Shown here piece after piece: positions 16,140 through 26,155 of a stretch of DNA of 64,000 bases. A program made the position numbers and the translations under genes. Positions within the stretch are counted from its first letter, which is position 1, and every line of letters starts with the position of its first letter. The notes under the pieces were generated by a model, which searched no databases, was not told the origin of the DNA, and worked only from the letters and a program-made list of their open reading frames with translations. The DNA lies in contig CAJTRA010000004.1 in NCBI GenBank assembly GCA_910578345.1, positions 37,682 through 101,681 of the forward strand, written 5' to 3'. The DNA is from an uncultured Lachnospiraceae bacterium (GTDB lineage Bacteria > Bacillota > Clostridia > Lachnospirales > Lachnospiraceae).

Positions 16140-17465
16140 ATGATACAATTATCAGACCACTTCAATTACAAACGACTGTTACGTTTCACAGCGCCGTCAA
16201 TCGTCATGCTGATCTTCACATCGATCTACGGCGTAGTTGACGGCTTCTTCGTCTCCAATTTTGTTGGAAAGACGGCCTTTACTGCCGTCAATTTTATTAT
16301 GCCGATACTGATGATTTTAGGATGCGTCGGTTTTATGTTCGGCACGGGTGGCGGCGCTTTGATCGCAATCACCATGGGAACCGGCCATAAGGAAAAGGCT
16401 GACCAGCTCTTTTCTATGCTGATCTATGTCTCCATAGCCTGCGGCATCGTCCTGACAGGATTGGGGCTGTTATTTTTGCGCCTGCTGCTGTCCCTTCTAG
16501 GTGCGGAGGGGCAGATGTTAGAAGACTGCATCACATACGGAAGGATCATCCTGCCCGCAGTTTGTGCCTATATCCTGCAGTACGAATTCCAATGCCTGTT
16601 CGCCACAGCAGAAAAGCCGAAACTCGGTCTCTATGTGACAGTGGCGGCAGGACTTACCAACGCCGTACTGGACGCCCTTTTTATCATCGTATTTCATTGG
16701 GGGCTGCAAGGCGCTGCAGCAGCTACCGCTGTCGGCCAGTGTGTCGGCGGCCTGCTTCCGATCCTTTATTTCGCCAGGCCTAACACCAGCCTGCTCCGAC
16801 TGACAAGGGCGAAATTTGACGGTTCTGCACTATTAAAAGTATGCATCAACGGCTCTTCTGAGCTGATGAGCAATATCTCCACCTCCATCGTCAGTATGCT
16901 GTACAATATCCAGCTATTACACTATGCCGGGGAGGACGGAGTCGCTGCATACGGCGTATTGATGTATGTCAATATGATCTTTCTGGCAGCCTTTATCGGA
17001 TTCTCCGTAGGCGCTTCCCCGGTGATCAGCTATCACAGCGGAGCTAGGAATTATGATGAGCTGAAGGGATTGTTAAAGAAAAGTTTTATCATAATAGGCG
17101 CATTTGCGCTGCTCATGTTTCTTGCCGCACAGATGCTTGCAAAACCGCTCTCTTTGATGTTTGTCGGGTATGATTCGTCGCTTCTTAGGATGACACTGCG
17201 AGGCTTCTTTATTTTTGCTTTTTCCTTCCTGTTTGCAGGATTCGCCATCTTCAGCTCATCTTTTTTTACTGCTCTTGGAGATGGTCTTACCTCCGCGCTA
17301 ATCTCATTCTTGCGGACATTGTTCTTCCAGGTCTTTGCAGTCTTGCTCCTGCCGCTCATTCTGGGGTTAGACGGCATCTGGATCTCCATCGCAGTTGCAG
17401 AAGTAGCAGCCGTTATTGTCTCATTGCTGTTCCTTGCGGGCAAACGGAAGAAATATCATTACTAA
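16140..17465 (+). CDS. MATE-family efflux protein
   Basis: 441 residues, twelve hydrophobic segments in two bundles, with YGVVDGFFVSNFVGKTAFTA near the N-terminus and FGTGGGALIAITMG, both hallmark MATE stretches; the 441-residue length is usual. The ribosome site AAAAAGGAG lies 9 bp before the start. It follows the marR gene by 103 bp with no terminator between them, so the regulator and exporter form an operon. The related exporter at 13526-14929 is on the opposite strand. Confidence 0.92.
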   Translation: MIQLSDHFNYKRLLRFTAPSIVMLIFTSIYGVVDGFFVSNFVGKTAFTAVNFIMPILMILGCVGFMFGTGGGALIAITMGTGHKEKADQLFSMLIYVSIACGIVLTGLGLLFLRLLLSLLGAEGQMLEDCITYGRIILPAVCAYILQYEFQCLFATAEKPKLGLYVTVAAGLTNAVLDALFIIVFHWGLQGAAAATAVGQCVGGLLPILYFARPNTSLLRLTRAKFDGSALLKVCINGSSELMSNISTSIVSMLYNIQLLHYAGEDGVAAYGVLMYVNMIFLAAFIGFSVGASPVISYHSGARNYDELKGLLKKSFIIIGAFALLMFLAAQMLAKPLSLMFVGYDSSLLRMTLRGFFIFAFSFLFAGFAIFSSSFFTALGDGLTSALISFLRTLFFQVFAVLLLPLILGLDGIWISIAVAEVAAVIVSLLFLAGKRKKYHY

Positions 17466-17526
17466 AGATCCGCACGATTCCCTCTGCATAGCACATATAC
17501 GGACAGTGCAGCAAGTATATATCACA

Positions 17527-17578
17527 AACGTCACAGAAGCGCCAAACTCTACTCCGCGCCTCTGTGACGTTTTCTTCT
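17527..17578 (+). terminator. Terminator after marR-MATE operon
   Basis: Perfect 11-bp arms AACGTCACAGA (17527-17537) and TCTGTGACGTT (17561-17571) followed by TTCTTCT. It may also help insulate the convergent GH42 gene. Confidence 0.8.
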
Positions 17579-17689
17579 CCACTGCTCTTTTATACTTTCC
17601 AAAGAGGCCTACACCTTGCTCTTTCGGATCATATGCTCCATTTTCCATTCAGAATCCTGCTTCTGCAAGGTGTGAGGCTGAAAACTTTG

Positions 17690-19690
17690 TTACTCTTGCA
17701 AAATATACACATCATATTTCTTTAACACAGTTTTTTCTGTCACGTTTTCTCCTGACAACAGATCCTGTTTTCCGCAAAGGCTGGCCGGCATATGTTTCTC
17801 CTGATCCTTGAAGTTAAGGACAAAGTAGATCCTGCCTTTCTGTGATCTGCGGCATACGATCTCCAGCCCATCGCCATCCGGAACGACCCTCTCCACACCT
17901 GCATCCTCTGATGCCTGATCTAGAATCCCGGAAAGTCCCTGCTCTTCCAAATGCGTCCCTATGTAATAAACATGTCCTTTTCCGTAACTGTTTTTCGTCA
18001 CTGCAGGCATTCCCTGGTAGAAATCTTCTCCATAACTTCCAAGACTCTCTGCGCCTTCCAGATGCATCAAATCACACACCAGATTGCAGCGACAGGTATC
18101 TCCTGTTATCATCACAACTTCATTGGACAATTCCGGTGCAAGAGCATCGATCTCTTCCACCCATACTCCGGCCATCTTCCGAAGAGGCCCTGGATAACCT
18201 CCTAAGTGCACGTTGTCCGACTGTCCCACGATGCCGCTCATGTAGGTAGTCACAAGCGTTCCGCCGTTCTCCACGAAAGATTCCAGCGACTGCGCCATCC
18301 CTTCTTTCACCATGTATAATACCGGCGCTACGACCAGCTTATATTGACTGAAATCCGCATCATAAGGAATCATATTCACGGCGATATTCCGGTCATAGAA
18401 GTACTTATAATACTCATGTATGTGTTTCACATAAGTCAGATCAATCGTAGGCCCGCTCGTATATTCCAGCGCCCAGTAATTATCCCAGTCGAAGACGATC
18501 CCAACCTGCGCCTCATTCCTGCTGCCAAGCACCGCATCGCCCAACGTTTCCAGCTCTGCGCCCAATTGTGTAACTTCCCTGAACACACGTGTATTCTCGT
18601 TTCCCACATGCGCGATCACCGCGCCGTGGAATTTCTCACATGCACCCACGCTTCTCCGAAGCTGGAAGAACTGGATCGTGTCTGCCCCGTGCGCAATGGT
18701 CTGGTAACTCTGTGCCCTCATCTGCCCCGGACGCTTCAGGGCATTATAATTCTGCCAATTCTGCTGACTGGGAGTCTGCTCCATCAGCATGAAGGGCGCA
18801 TCTTTCAGTCCTCTCATCAGGTCATGGCACATGGCCGTCTCACTCCACGGTGTATTATATCCCGGATAGTTATCCCAGGAGACAATATCCATTTCTTTGG
18901 CCCATTTAAAATAATCCAGTCCCTTATACGTACCCATCAGGTTAGTCGTGATCAACGTCTCCTGGTCAAATTCCCGGATCGCATCGCGCTCGGCGGTATA
19001 ATTTGCCAGAATGCCGTCTGAATTAAAGCGCCGATAGTCCAAAGAAATGCCGGCAAACGCTGTCCTGCCATTCTCCATGCCGTCGCCCAGCACATTCGGA
19101 AGCACGATCTCATCCCAGTCATAGATCGTATGTCCCCAGAATTCCGTATTCCAGGCTTCATTCAATGCCTCCAGCGTGCCATACTTCTTCTGCAGCCAAA
19201 CACGGAATGCCTTCTCACAATTCTCGCAATAGCACTCCCCGCCATACTCATTGTTGATATGCCAGCACTTAATATGCGGATTACCGCCGTAACGCTGTGC
19301 AAGCTTCGCCGCCAATCTTACCGAATATTTCTGGAAGACAGGAGAATTCGGGCACGCATTATGCCGATGTCCGAATTTATGATGCCGGCCCTCATAGTCC
19401 GTCCGCTCTACCTCCGGATATTTCTTTGCCATCCACGCCGGCAGTGCGCCAGTGGAAGTAGCTAATACGATCTCATAATTCTCCCTGCTTAACATATCGA
19501 TGATGTCGTCCAATTCCGAGAAATCATATTTCTCCTCGGATGGCTGCAGCTTCGCCCAGGAAAATACATTGACCGTCGCGCTGTTGATATGGGCATGCCG
19601 AAACATCTTCATGTCTTCTTCCCAGACCTCTCTTGGCCATTGGTTTGGATTATAATCCCCGCCATACAAAATCCTGTTAAATCTCTTCAT
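17690..19690 (-). CDS. GH42 beta-galactosidase
   Basis: 666 residues with the GH42 layout: TIM barrel, trimerisation domain, C-terminal beta domain. Catalytic residues are visible: acid/base Glu148 in HINNEYGG and nucleophile Glu304 in MLMEQTPSQQNW. Cys113, Cys153, Cys155 and Cys158 form the structural zinc site of many GH42 enzymes. There is no signal peptide, so it acts in the cytoplasm on imported beta-galactosides. It is last in the glycoside operon; a hairpin at 19831-19864 separates it from the GH31 gene, so it may be less or separately transcribed. Confidence 0.95.
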   Translation of the reverse strand: MKRFNRILYGGDYNPNQWPREVWEEDMKMFRHAHINSATVNVFSWAKLQPSEEKYDFSELDDIIDMLSRENYEIVLATSTGALPAWMAKKYPEVERTDYEGRHHKFGHRHNACPNSPVFQKYSVRLAAKLAQRYGGNPHIKCWHINNEYGGECYCENCEKAFRVWLQKKYGTLEALNEAWNTEFWGHTIYDWDEIVLPNVLGDGMENGRTAFAGISLDYRRFNSDGILANYTAERDAIREFDQETLITTNLMGTYKGLDYFKWAKEMDIVSWDNYPGYNTPWSETAMCHDLMRGLKDAPFMLMEQTPSQQNWQNYNALKRPGQMRAQSYQTIAHGADTIQFFQLRRSVGACEKFHGAVIAHVGNENTRVFREVTQLGAELETLGDAVLGSRNEAQVGIVFDWDNYWALEYTSGPTIDLTYVKHIHEYYKYFYDRNIAVNMIPYDADFSQYKLVVAPVLYMVKEGMAQSLESFVENGGTLVTTYMSGIVGQSDNVHLGGYPGPLRKMAGVWVEEIDALAPELSNEVVMITGDTCRCNLVCDLMHLEGAESLGSYGEDFYQGMPAVTKNSYGKGHVYYIGTHLEEQGLSGILDQASEDAGVERVVPDGDGLEIVCRRSQKGRIYFVLNFKDQEKHMPASLCGKQDLLSGENVTEKTVLKKYDVYILQE

Positions 19691-19830
19691 CTTTTCCTCA
19701 TTTCTGCGCGGTCAGCTACACATATAGAGCTTGCGGGAACCGCGCGCCGCAAACTATATTGCTTTTTCCAGCTTCCAGCATAGCACACTTCCGAAAAACC
19801 GTCCAGCTTTAGAAATTTCCTTACAGTTAA

Positions 19831-19864
19831 AGACAGACATAGAACTTCGCTCCCATGTCTGTCT
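19831..19864 (-). terminator. Hairpin between GH31 and GH42 genes
   Basis: Minus-strand arms AGACAGACAT and ATGTCTGTCT (perfect 10 bp, 14-nt loop), followed by TTAAC. The U tract is weak, so this is probably a partial terminator or an mRNA-stabilising hairpin. Confidence 0.55.
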
Positions 19865-19900
19865 CTTCTTATCAGGATCCGTATACTTCTCCTGCTGCTT

Positions 19901-21970
19901 CTACCTCTTCATCTTCCGGTACTCTTCCGGCTTCTGATATGATTTGCTCACACCGTCGTCTTCATACAGATCATACTCTGCTCCCTCATACCCTAACATT
20001 GTCATATGCTCCGTATCAAGCGCTTCCACATACTCAGCAGGCTCCGCAACCGGAATACATTTTCCACTGCGGATAAAGAATGATACCTCATTCAAGGCAA
20101 TCTCTACGTAATGATGTCCTTTCTCTAAAACCTCCTCCGTGATCGTGCCATCCGGCAGGAATTTGACGAACTTCATCTCTTCCGGCAGATAGACATAACG
20201 ACCTTTCGCATTCTGGGTGTAGACAGGCGCGATCATGATCTCATTGCCCAGCATGATCTGGTCTTCCACCTGAACTGCCATAGCATCTTCCGGATAGACG
20301 AACGCCATCGGTTTAAAATAGAGATCGCTGTTTAATGCCGCCTTCATATATTCACTGTACAAATACGGGATCAGGCGGTAGCGCACACCGATCACATGCC
20401 GGAAGTCTTCGATATTCTCGAACTGATAGCATTCCTGCTCTCTTGTTCCCTGTGCCGCATGGTCACGCATCAGCGGTGTGAATACTCCAAGCGCCAGCCA
20501 GCGAAGCAGCAGATCTCTTGTCGCATCGGCCCCGAATCCGCCCAGATCTGCGCCTGTATATAAGAATCCACACATATTCAAAGACGGCAGCATCTTCAGG
20601 TTCAACAGGATATGGGACCACCAGGACTTATTGTCGCCTGTCCAGATCCCGCCATAACGGTGCATTCCGATATAAGAAGAACGGGAGAACATCAAAAACC
20701 GCTTATCCGGGTCGATCCGTTCAAATGCCTCTCCTGCCGATCTTGTCATATAATAACCGAACAGATTGTGCACCTGATCATGGCGCACCCGTCCTTCTTT
20801 GGTATTATGGTAGAAACGCTTGTAGTCTGCCCTGCTGTTAGCCAGACTGCCCAGCTTACCCATCAACGGCCATACGGACGATCCAGCCTTCGGCTTTGTT
20901 CCAGTCTCTCCATCCTTCCTTCCATTCTCCGCCGCCATCTCTCCGGCTGTGACCCCGCTATTATGATCTTCATTTTCCAGGAAAGCTTTCAGTACTTCTT
21001 TTAACTCCCCCATCCCTTCCTGTGAATAGAAGATTGCGGGCTCATTCATGTCATTCCAGAATCCTTCGATTCCCTGATCTGTCAGAATACGATACTTATC
21101 CCCAAACCATGCACGCGCTTCGTCATTCAGCACATCCGGGAAATGGGTATCCCCAGGCCATACCGCCGCCACGAAGTCACTGCCGTCCTCACGCTGGCAG
21201 AAATAACGGTTTTGCACGCCTTCTTCATAGACATCGTAACCTTTCTCTACCTTCACACCCGCATCGATGATCGGGATCAAACGGATATTACGATCCTTCA
21301 TCTCCTGTACAAAAGCCGGAAAATCCGGGAAGTTCTTCTCATTTAAGGTAAAATCCTTGAAATCCTGCATATAGTCGATATCCATATAGACCATATCAAG
21401 AGGCACCTTGTTTTCTCTGTGTCCGTCTACCACCTTGCGGAAATCCTCCTTGGTCTTATACCCCCAACGGCTCTGCCCAAATCCAAAAGCATATTTGGGC
21501 GGAATATAGCTTAGGCCGATCGCTTTGCGGAACTGCTTCACGATTTCATAAGGAGAATCCCCATCGATCACGAACAGATTCAAATCTGCCCTCTCGCAGG
21601 AAACACTCAGCGTATCTGCTTTCGTGTAGCCGATGTCAAATGTAATCGCAGAAGGATAATCAAAGAACAGACCGAATGTCTTCTTTCCTGCCACAACAAT
21701 AAAGTTGTGTGCCCCATACAGGGAACGCTTGTCTTCTGTGTGGTTCGGATCGTCCGTACAGTCACTGATATAACAGTATCCACGCTTATTCAGCCCTCTG
21801 TTTGCCTCTCCAAGGCCATAAATAATATCATCTGCTTCCATCTGATACGTGAAGGTAAATCCCTGCGCTGTCTCAATACAGCCATATGCCGGAGTTCCTT
21901 CTCCCAGAGTCACTTCTTCAATGATCGCCTCCGTCGTAAACGGTTTTCCATACACATACTTCTGAATCAT
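19901..21970 (-). CDS. GH31 alpha-glucosidase
   Basis: 689 residues from the ATG at 21970, which follows AGGAGGAAATGAC; a longer upstream frame lacks a ribosome site. The GH31 nucleophile is Asp307 in GFWNDMNEPA, and the acid/base is Asp446 in GGIWTGDNKSWW. The sequence GQSRWGYKTKEDF and MDIDYMQDFKDFT match the alpha-glucosidase branch of GH31. A roughly 50-residue insertion (about 330-385), hydrophilic and Gly-rich, lies between the two catalytic residues. There is no signal peptide, so it acts on imported alpha-glucosides. It is co-oriented with a second, quite different GH31 gene 174 bp upstream. Confidence 0.93.
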   Translation of the reverse strand: MIQKYVYGKPFTTEAIIEEVTLGEGTPAYGCIETAQGFTFTYQMEADDIIYGLGEANRGLNKRGYCYISDCTDDPNHTEDKRSLYGAHNFIVVAGKKTFGLFFDYPSAITFDIGYTKADTLSVSCERADLNLFVIDGDSPYEIVKQFRKAIGLSYIPPKYAFGFGQSRWGYKTKEDFRKVVDGHRENKVPLDMVYMDIDYMQDFKDFTLNEKNFPDFPAFVQEMKDRNIRLIPIIDAGVKVEKGYDVYEEGVQNRYFCQREDGSDFVAAVWPGDTHFPDVLNDEARAWFGDKYRILTDQGIEGFWNDMNEPAIFYSQEGMGELKEVLKAFLENEDHNSGVTAGEMAAENGRKDGETGTKPKAGSSVWPLMGKLGSLANSRADYKRFYHNTKEGRVRHDQVHNLFGYYMTRSAGEAFERIDPDKRFLMFSRSSYIGMHRYGGIWTGDNKSWWSHILLNLKMLPSLNMCGFLYTGADLGGFGADATRDLLLRWLALGVFTPLMRDHAAQGTREQECYQFENIEDFRHVIGVRYRLIPYLYSEYMKAALNSDLYFKPMAFVYPEDAMAVQVEDQIMLGNEIMIAPVYTQNAKGRYVYLPEEMKFVKFLPDGTITEEVLEKGHHYVEIALNEVSFFIRSGKCIPVAEPAEYVEALDTEHMTMLGYEGAEYDLYEDDGVSKSYQKPEEYRKMKR

Positions 21971-22143
21971 GTCATTTCCTCCTGTTCCTATTAGATAACC
22001 GGTTTCTCCACAGACCAGCCATAATACCATCCCAGACAAAAGCCGGCGTTGACTGCTCTATTATTTCACATAATTACATTATATTGTATTATCAGAGAGG
22101 AGGCTTACATTATTTTATGCAAAAATAACAAAATTTTGACTTC

Positions 22144-24123
22144 TCAGGACTTCCGCCGGAAGACAGGAATCACATCTAACGGCGCCTGCGCCTCTATGGA
22201 CTGTCCTCCTTCATAACACTGTCCGGTCGCCTCCTCGATCCAGCCTGTCCCCGCTGGCAGATAGACGCTGCGCGCCCGCTGTCCGGCCTGCAGAATCGGC
22301 GCCACCAGAAGATCCGGTCCATAGAAATATTCGTCTTCGATCTCCCAGCATCTTTTATCCTCCGGATACATGTAGAAGAGTGTCCTTATGACCGGCGTAC
22401 CCTTCTCGTGCGCCTCCTGCATGATCCGCCTCGTGTATGGCCGCATCTGCTCCCGGAATTCCATATATTTCCTGCAGATCTCATAGACCTCGTCCCCGTA
22501 ACTCCACACTTCATTCGCCGCGCCAGAACAACATGACGCGCCCCCGGTTGTTCCCTGCTGCGGCTGTCTTGGCTCCCGGTCTCCGTGAAGACGCATGACA
22601 GGACAGAAGGTTCCCCATTCAAACCAGCGGGCAAAAAGTTCTCTGAAAGCAGGATCTTCCGGGTTGCCGCCATGAAAGCCCCCGATATCCGTCGTCCACC
22701 ATGGAATGCCGGCCAGCCCCATATTTAGGCCCGCAGCAAGCTGGTTTCTCATGCTCTCAAAGCTGGATGCGATATCCCCGGACCACACAAGCGCGCCATA
22801 CTTCTGACTGCCTGCCCATGCACACCGCAGAAGATTCACGATATTCTGTTGTCCTTCCTTCTCCATACCTTCATAGAACGTCCTGGCATAATCTACCGGA
22901 TAGGTATTGCCAATCTGCAGGTTTGTCCCTTTGTAATAACGATAGTTATCGAAATCATATGCGCTGTATTCCGGCTCTGCCTCATCCAGCCAGAATACTC
23001 TGATCCCTTTGTCATAATAGTTCTGCTTCACCTTATTCCAGAGAAAATCTCTGGCCTTTGGGTTGGTCGCATCATAGTGGATCGTCGCCCCCTGAAAGTC
23101 CAAACCTACACGGAAGCCTCTCTCCGTGCGGATCAGATAACCCTTTTCCAGCATTTCCATATAGTTCTCGCCCGTCTTGTCTACCGTAGGCCAGATCGAT
23201 ACCATCAGTTCGATGCCCATCTCTTTCAGTTCTCTCACCATCGCATCCGGGTCCGGCCAATAGACCGGGTCAAACTTCCATTCTCCTTGTTTGGGCCAAT
23301 GGAAAAAGTCTATAACGATCAGATCAATCGGCAGATTTCTGCGCTTATACTGCCTTGCCACTTCCAAAAGTTCCTCCTGGGTCTGATAGCGAAGCTTGCA
23401 CTGCCAGAATCCAAGACCATATTCCGGCATCATGGGGACAGTCCCCGTTACAGCGGCATACGCCTCCTCGATCTGCGCAGGCGTATCGCCTGCCACCACC
23501 CAGTAATCCAATGCTTTCGTAGAATAAGCTTCAAAGCTCATGATATTTTTCCCGAAGACGGCGCGCCCCACGCCAGGATTATTCCACAGGAAACCATATC
23601 CCAGCGATGAGATGGCAAACGGTACGCTTGCCTGGGAATTCCGGTGCGCCAGCTCCAGATCCAGTCCTTTCAAGTCCAGATAAGGCTGTTGATACTGGCC
23701 CATTCCATAGATTTTCTCCTGTGGATCAAGGGATTCAAACCGCATGGTCAGATGATGATCGCCTCCGAGAATCGGCTTAAATTCCCTCGCCTCTACCTCG
23801 ATCGCACTGCATTTCCGGTCCAGTATGTCCTTCCGGTTTCTGCAATATTCTTCCAGCAGCACTCTTCCATCGGCATGATAGATCGTGATCTTCCCGCTAT
23901 CTGTGATCTCGGCGCGGATTCTGCCATTTGTAACCTGCGCGCCCTGTTTGGTACGGGTAATCTCACAGGTATCCTCACCTTTCTTACATAGCGCCCAGTC
24001 TTCTTCCGGCATCCTGCATTCTTTTGTCGCTCGGACTCTGACTGCGTCCGGTCCCCACGGCTCTATCCACACCTCTTCCGCGTCATAGTGATAAACAAGT
24101 CTCTTATCTTCTATTTGTATCAT
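22144..24123 (-). CDS. GH31 enzyme of the alpha-xylosidase type
   Basis: 659 residues from the ATG at 24123 (ribosome site AAGGAGGAATCCA). The nucleophile is Asp380 in VFWLDEAEPE and the acid/base Asp450 in ALVWSGDIASSF. The W-L-D-x-x-E-P-E and W-S-G-D-I motifs are those of GH31 alpha-xylosidases acting on xyloglucan fragments, distinct from the neighbouring alpha-glucosidase, whose nucleophile motif is W-N-D-M-N-E-P. Together with the GH42 beta-galactosidase this suggests a branched xylose/galactose glycan, perhaps xyloglucan oligosaccharides, as substrate; this is inference. No signal peptide. Confidence 0.88.
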   Translation of the reverse strand: MIQIEDKRLVYHYDAEEVWIEPWGPDAVRVRATKECRMPEEDWALCKKGEDTCEITRTKQGAQVTNGRIRAEITDSGKITIYHADGRVLLEEYCRNRKDILDRKCSAIEVEAREFKPILGGDHHLTMRFESLDPQEKIYGMGQYQQPYLDLKGLDLELAHRNSQASVPFAISSLGYGFLWNNPGVGRAVFGKNIMSFEAYSTKALDYWVVAGDTPAQIEEAYAAVTGTVPMMPEYGLGFWQCKLRYQTQEELLEVARQYKRRNLPIDLIVIDFFHWPKQGEWKFDPVYWPDPDAMVRELKEMGIELMVSIWPTVDKTGENYMEMLEKGYLIRTERGFRVGLDFQGATIHYDATNPKARDFLWNKVKQNYYDKGIRVFWLDEAEPEYSAYDFDNYRYYKGTNLQIGNTYPVDYARTFYEGMEKEGQQNIVNLLRCAWAGSQKYGALVWSGDIASSFESMRNQLAAGLNMGLAGIPWWTTDIGGFHGGNPEDPAFRELFARWFEWGTFCPVMRLHGDREPRQPQQGTTGGASCCSGAANEVWSYGDEVYEICRKYMEFREQMRPYTRRIMQEAHEKGTPVIRTLFYMYPEDKRCWEIEDEYFYGPDLLVAPILQAGQRARSVYLPAGTGWIEEATGQCYEGGQSIEAQAPLDVIPVFRRKS

Positions 24124-24245
24124 TGGATTCCTCCTTGTCTTCTCCGCCTCTCCAGCGAAAACCGCAGTCATTGTTTTTGCTATTGCAAGCCTGCTATTCC
24201 GATTCTATCATAGAATGCTGTCACAGGCCTACACGTCAGGAGATC

Positions 24246-25091
24246 CTAACCTTTCACAGCCCCGTTCGTCATTCCGCTCACAATATACTTCTGCATGAAG
24301 ATAAAGATAAGCGCCACCGGAATGATCGTCACCACCGCAAAGGCCGTCAGATAACTCCATTTCGTTCCATACTGTCCCATAAAGTTAAAGATTCCGGCTG
24401 TGATCGGCCGTTTCTCCTGATCCAGGATAAAAGTCATACCGTAGGCCAGATCGCCCCAGGCATACAGGAAGGAAAAGATCGCACACACCATAACACCCGG
24501 TTTTGCAATCGGGATCAAGATCCTGACAAAAGCGGTAAAGCGGTTGCAACCGTCCAGATAGGCCGCCTCCTCCAGATCTTTTGGAATAGAAGAAAAGTAA
24601 TTCTTCAGAATCAGCACAGAGAAGGGAATACCGATCGTCGCATCCGCCAGCACCGCTGAAACCCAGGTATTATACACATGCATATTCTTAAACATGATAA
24701 ACATCGGCGTCAGCAGCACCGATACCGGCAGCATCTGCGTCACCAGAAACCCCAGCAGCATCATTTTCCTTCCCCTGAAATGATACTTTGCAATCCCGTA
24801 GGAAGCTGGCACTGCCAGAACAACCGCAATCAAGGTCGCCCCGGCTGAGATCAAAAAGCTGTTGCCGAAAGAACGAAACATATTGAAATCACCTGTTTCC
24901 ACCTGCGCCGCATAGGACTTCAGATTCAGAAGATGCGGATAAAATGTAGGTGGATTCTGGAAGATTTCCTGCTCTGTCTTTAAGGAAGTGATCAATGCCC
25001 AATATAAGGGAAATAACAACAGACACAGAAGCGCTGCAGAAACAATGCACAGAATTATATTCTTATTTCTTGACACTCTTTTTTCTTCCAT
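24246..25091 (-). CDS. ABC sugar importer permease, MalG-like
   Basis: 281 residues, six transmembrane segments, with the EAA loop LEEAAYLDGCNRFTAFVRIL and then PIAKPG near residue 190 that docks to the ATPase. The N-terminus and length match MalG-type CUT1 permeases. Its ATG overlaps the stop of the upstream permease (TGATG), indicating translational coupling. No ATPase gene is present in the operon; CUT1 systems often share an MsmK-like ATPase encoded elsewhere. Confidence 0.93.
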   Translation of the reverse strand: MEEKRVSRNKNIILCIVSAALLCLLLFPLYWALITSLKTEQEIFQNPPTFYPHLLNLKSYAAQVETGDFNMFRSFGNSFLISAGATLIAVVLAVPASYGIAKYHFRGRKMMLLGFLVTQMLPVSVLLTPMFIMFKNMHVYNTWVSAVLADATIGIPFSVLILKNYFSSIPKDLEEAAYLDGCNRFTAFVRILIPIAKPGVMVCAIFSFLYAWGDLAYGMTFILDQEKRPITAGIFNFMGQYGTKWSYLTAFAVVTIIPVALIFIFMQKYIVSGMTNGAVKG

Positions 25092-25990
25092 CAGTCTTCC
25101 TCTCCTTTTGTTGTGATCTTAATATAGAACATACCTACCACCAGCAGGATCACCAGCAGCACATTGGCTACCGCAGAACCCTTACTGTACTTGAACATCT
25201 CAAAGGACAGCTTATAAGAATAAGTAGATAACATGTGTGTGGAATTCACCGGACCGCCGCTTGTCATCACGTAGACCAGATCATACACTTTAAACGTATA
25301 GATGAATCCGAGTACCAGCACCGACTCAATGGTTGGCTTTAACAAAGGAAGGGTTATATTTAAAAACGCCTGCAATTTATTTGCTCCGTCAATGGACGCA
25401 CTCTCATACAATTCCTTTGGGATTGTCGTCAACCCTGTGGAGATCAATATCATATTAAAAGGAATCCCGATCCATACATTAGCGCAGATCAGGGCAAACA
25501 TGGCCGTCCCCGGCGTAGTCAGCCACTCGATATTCTTATCGATCAGATGCAGGCTCCTAAGCAGGTAATTGATTACCCCAATATCGGTGGCAAACAACAG
25601 CTTGAACATCAGCGCCGTCACCGTGATCGGTATCATCCACGGCACCAGCAGGATCCCCCTGACGGGCTTAGCCAATGCAAACCGCTGATTAAAAAAGAGC
25701 GCCAGCGCAAATCCGATCAAAAACTGGAACACCAGACATAATACCGTATAGCGCAGCGTATTTCCCAGAGAAGTCCGAAATACATTGTCCTTAAAAAGTT
25801 CCAGATAATTTTCAAATAGAATAAAGTTCTTCGTTCCCCGCACCAGATTGCCTGCATTGACATCCTGAAAACTTAAGATAACATTGCGTACAATCGGATA
25901 TCCCACAAAAAGAATCATGTACAGAAATGCCGGCAGCACAAACAGCAGCCCCACATTGTCATAGCGGAACCATTTCCTGATCCTGTTCAT
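25091..25990 (-). CDS. ABC sugar importer permease, MalF-like
   Basis: 299 residues from the ATG at 25990 (ribosome site GAGGAGGGC). Six or more transmembrane segments, with the EAA-type loop ELYESASIDGANKLQAFLNI and then TLPLLKP. It pairs with the MalG-like permease to form the membrane channel of a CUT1-type oligosaccharide importer whose binding protein is encoded just upstream. Confidence 0.93.
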   Translation of the reverse strand: MNRIRKWFRYDNVGLLFVLPAFLYMILFVGYPIVRNVILSFQDVNAGNLVRGTKNFILFENYLELFKDNVFRTSLGNTLRYTVLCLVFQFLIGFALALFFNQRFALAKPVRGILLVPWMIPITVTALMFKLLFATDIGVINYLLRSLHLIDKNIEWLTTPGTAMFALICANVWIGIPFNMILISTGLTTIPKELYESASIDGANKLQAFLNITLPLLKPTIESVLVLGFIYTFKVYDLVYVMTSGGPVNSTHMLSTYSYKLSFEMFKYSKGSAVANVLLVILLVVGMFYIKITTKGEED

Positions 25991-26074
25991 GAAAAGCCCT
26001 CCTCTCACTCTCGTTTCCTTCCGGAAACCAATCAACACTGCTTCCGGAAACCTATTTCCCTGAATTTTTCTAAA

Positions 26075-26121
26075 AAAACTGCTGCACAGATTTTTCCTGT
26101 CGCTTTCTGTGCAGCAGTTTT
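26075..26121 (-). terminator. Strong hairpin between binding-protein and permease genes
   Basis: 16-bp perfect arms (26075-26090 and 26106-26121; minus strand begins AAAACTGCTGCACAGA) followed by TTTTTTTAG. It is probably a partial terminator giving more binding protein than permease, common in ABC importer operons. Confidence 0.85.
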
Positions 26122-26155
26122 GTATATTCTGAAATTAACTGGTGATCTCAAACGA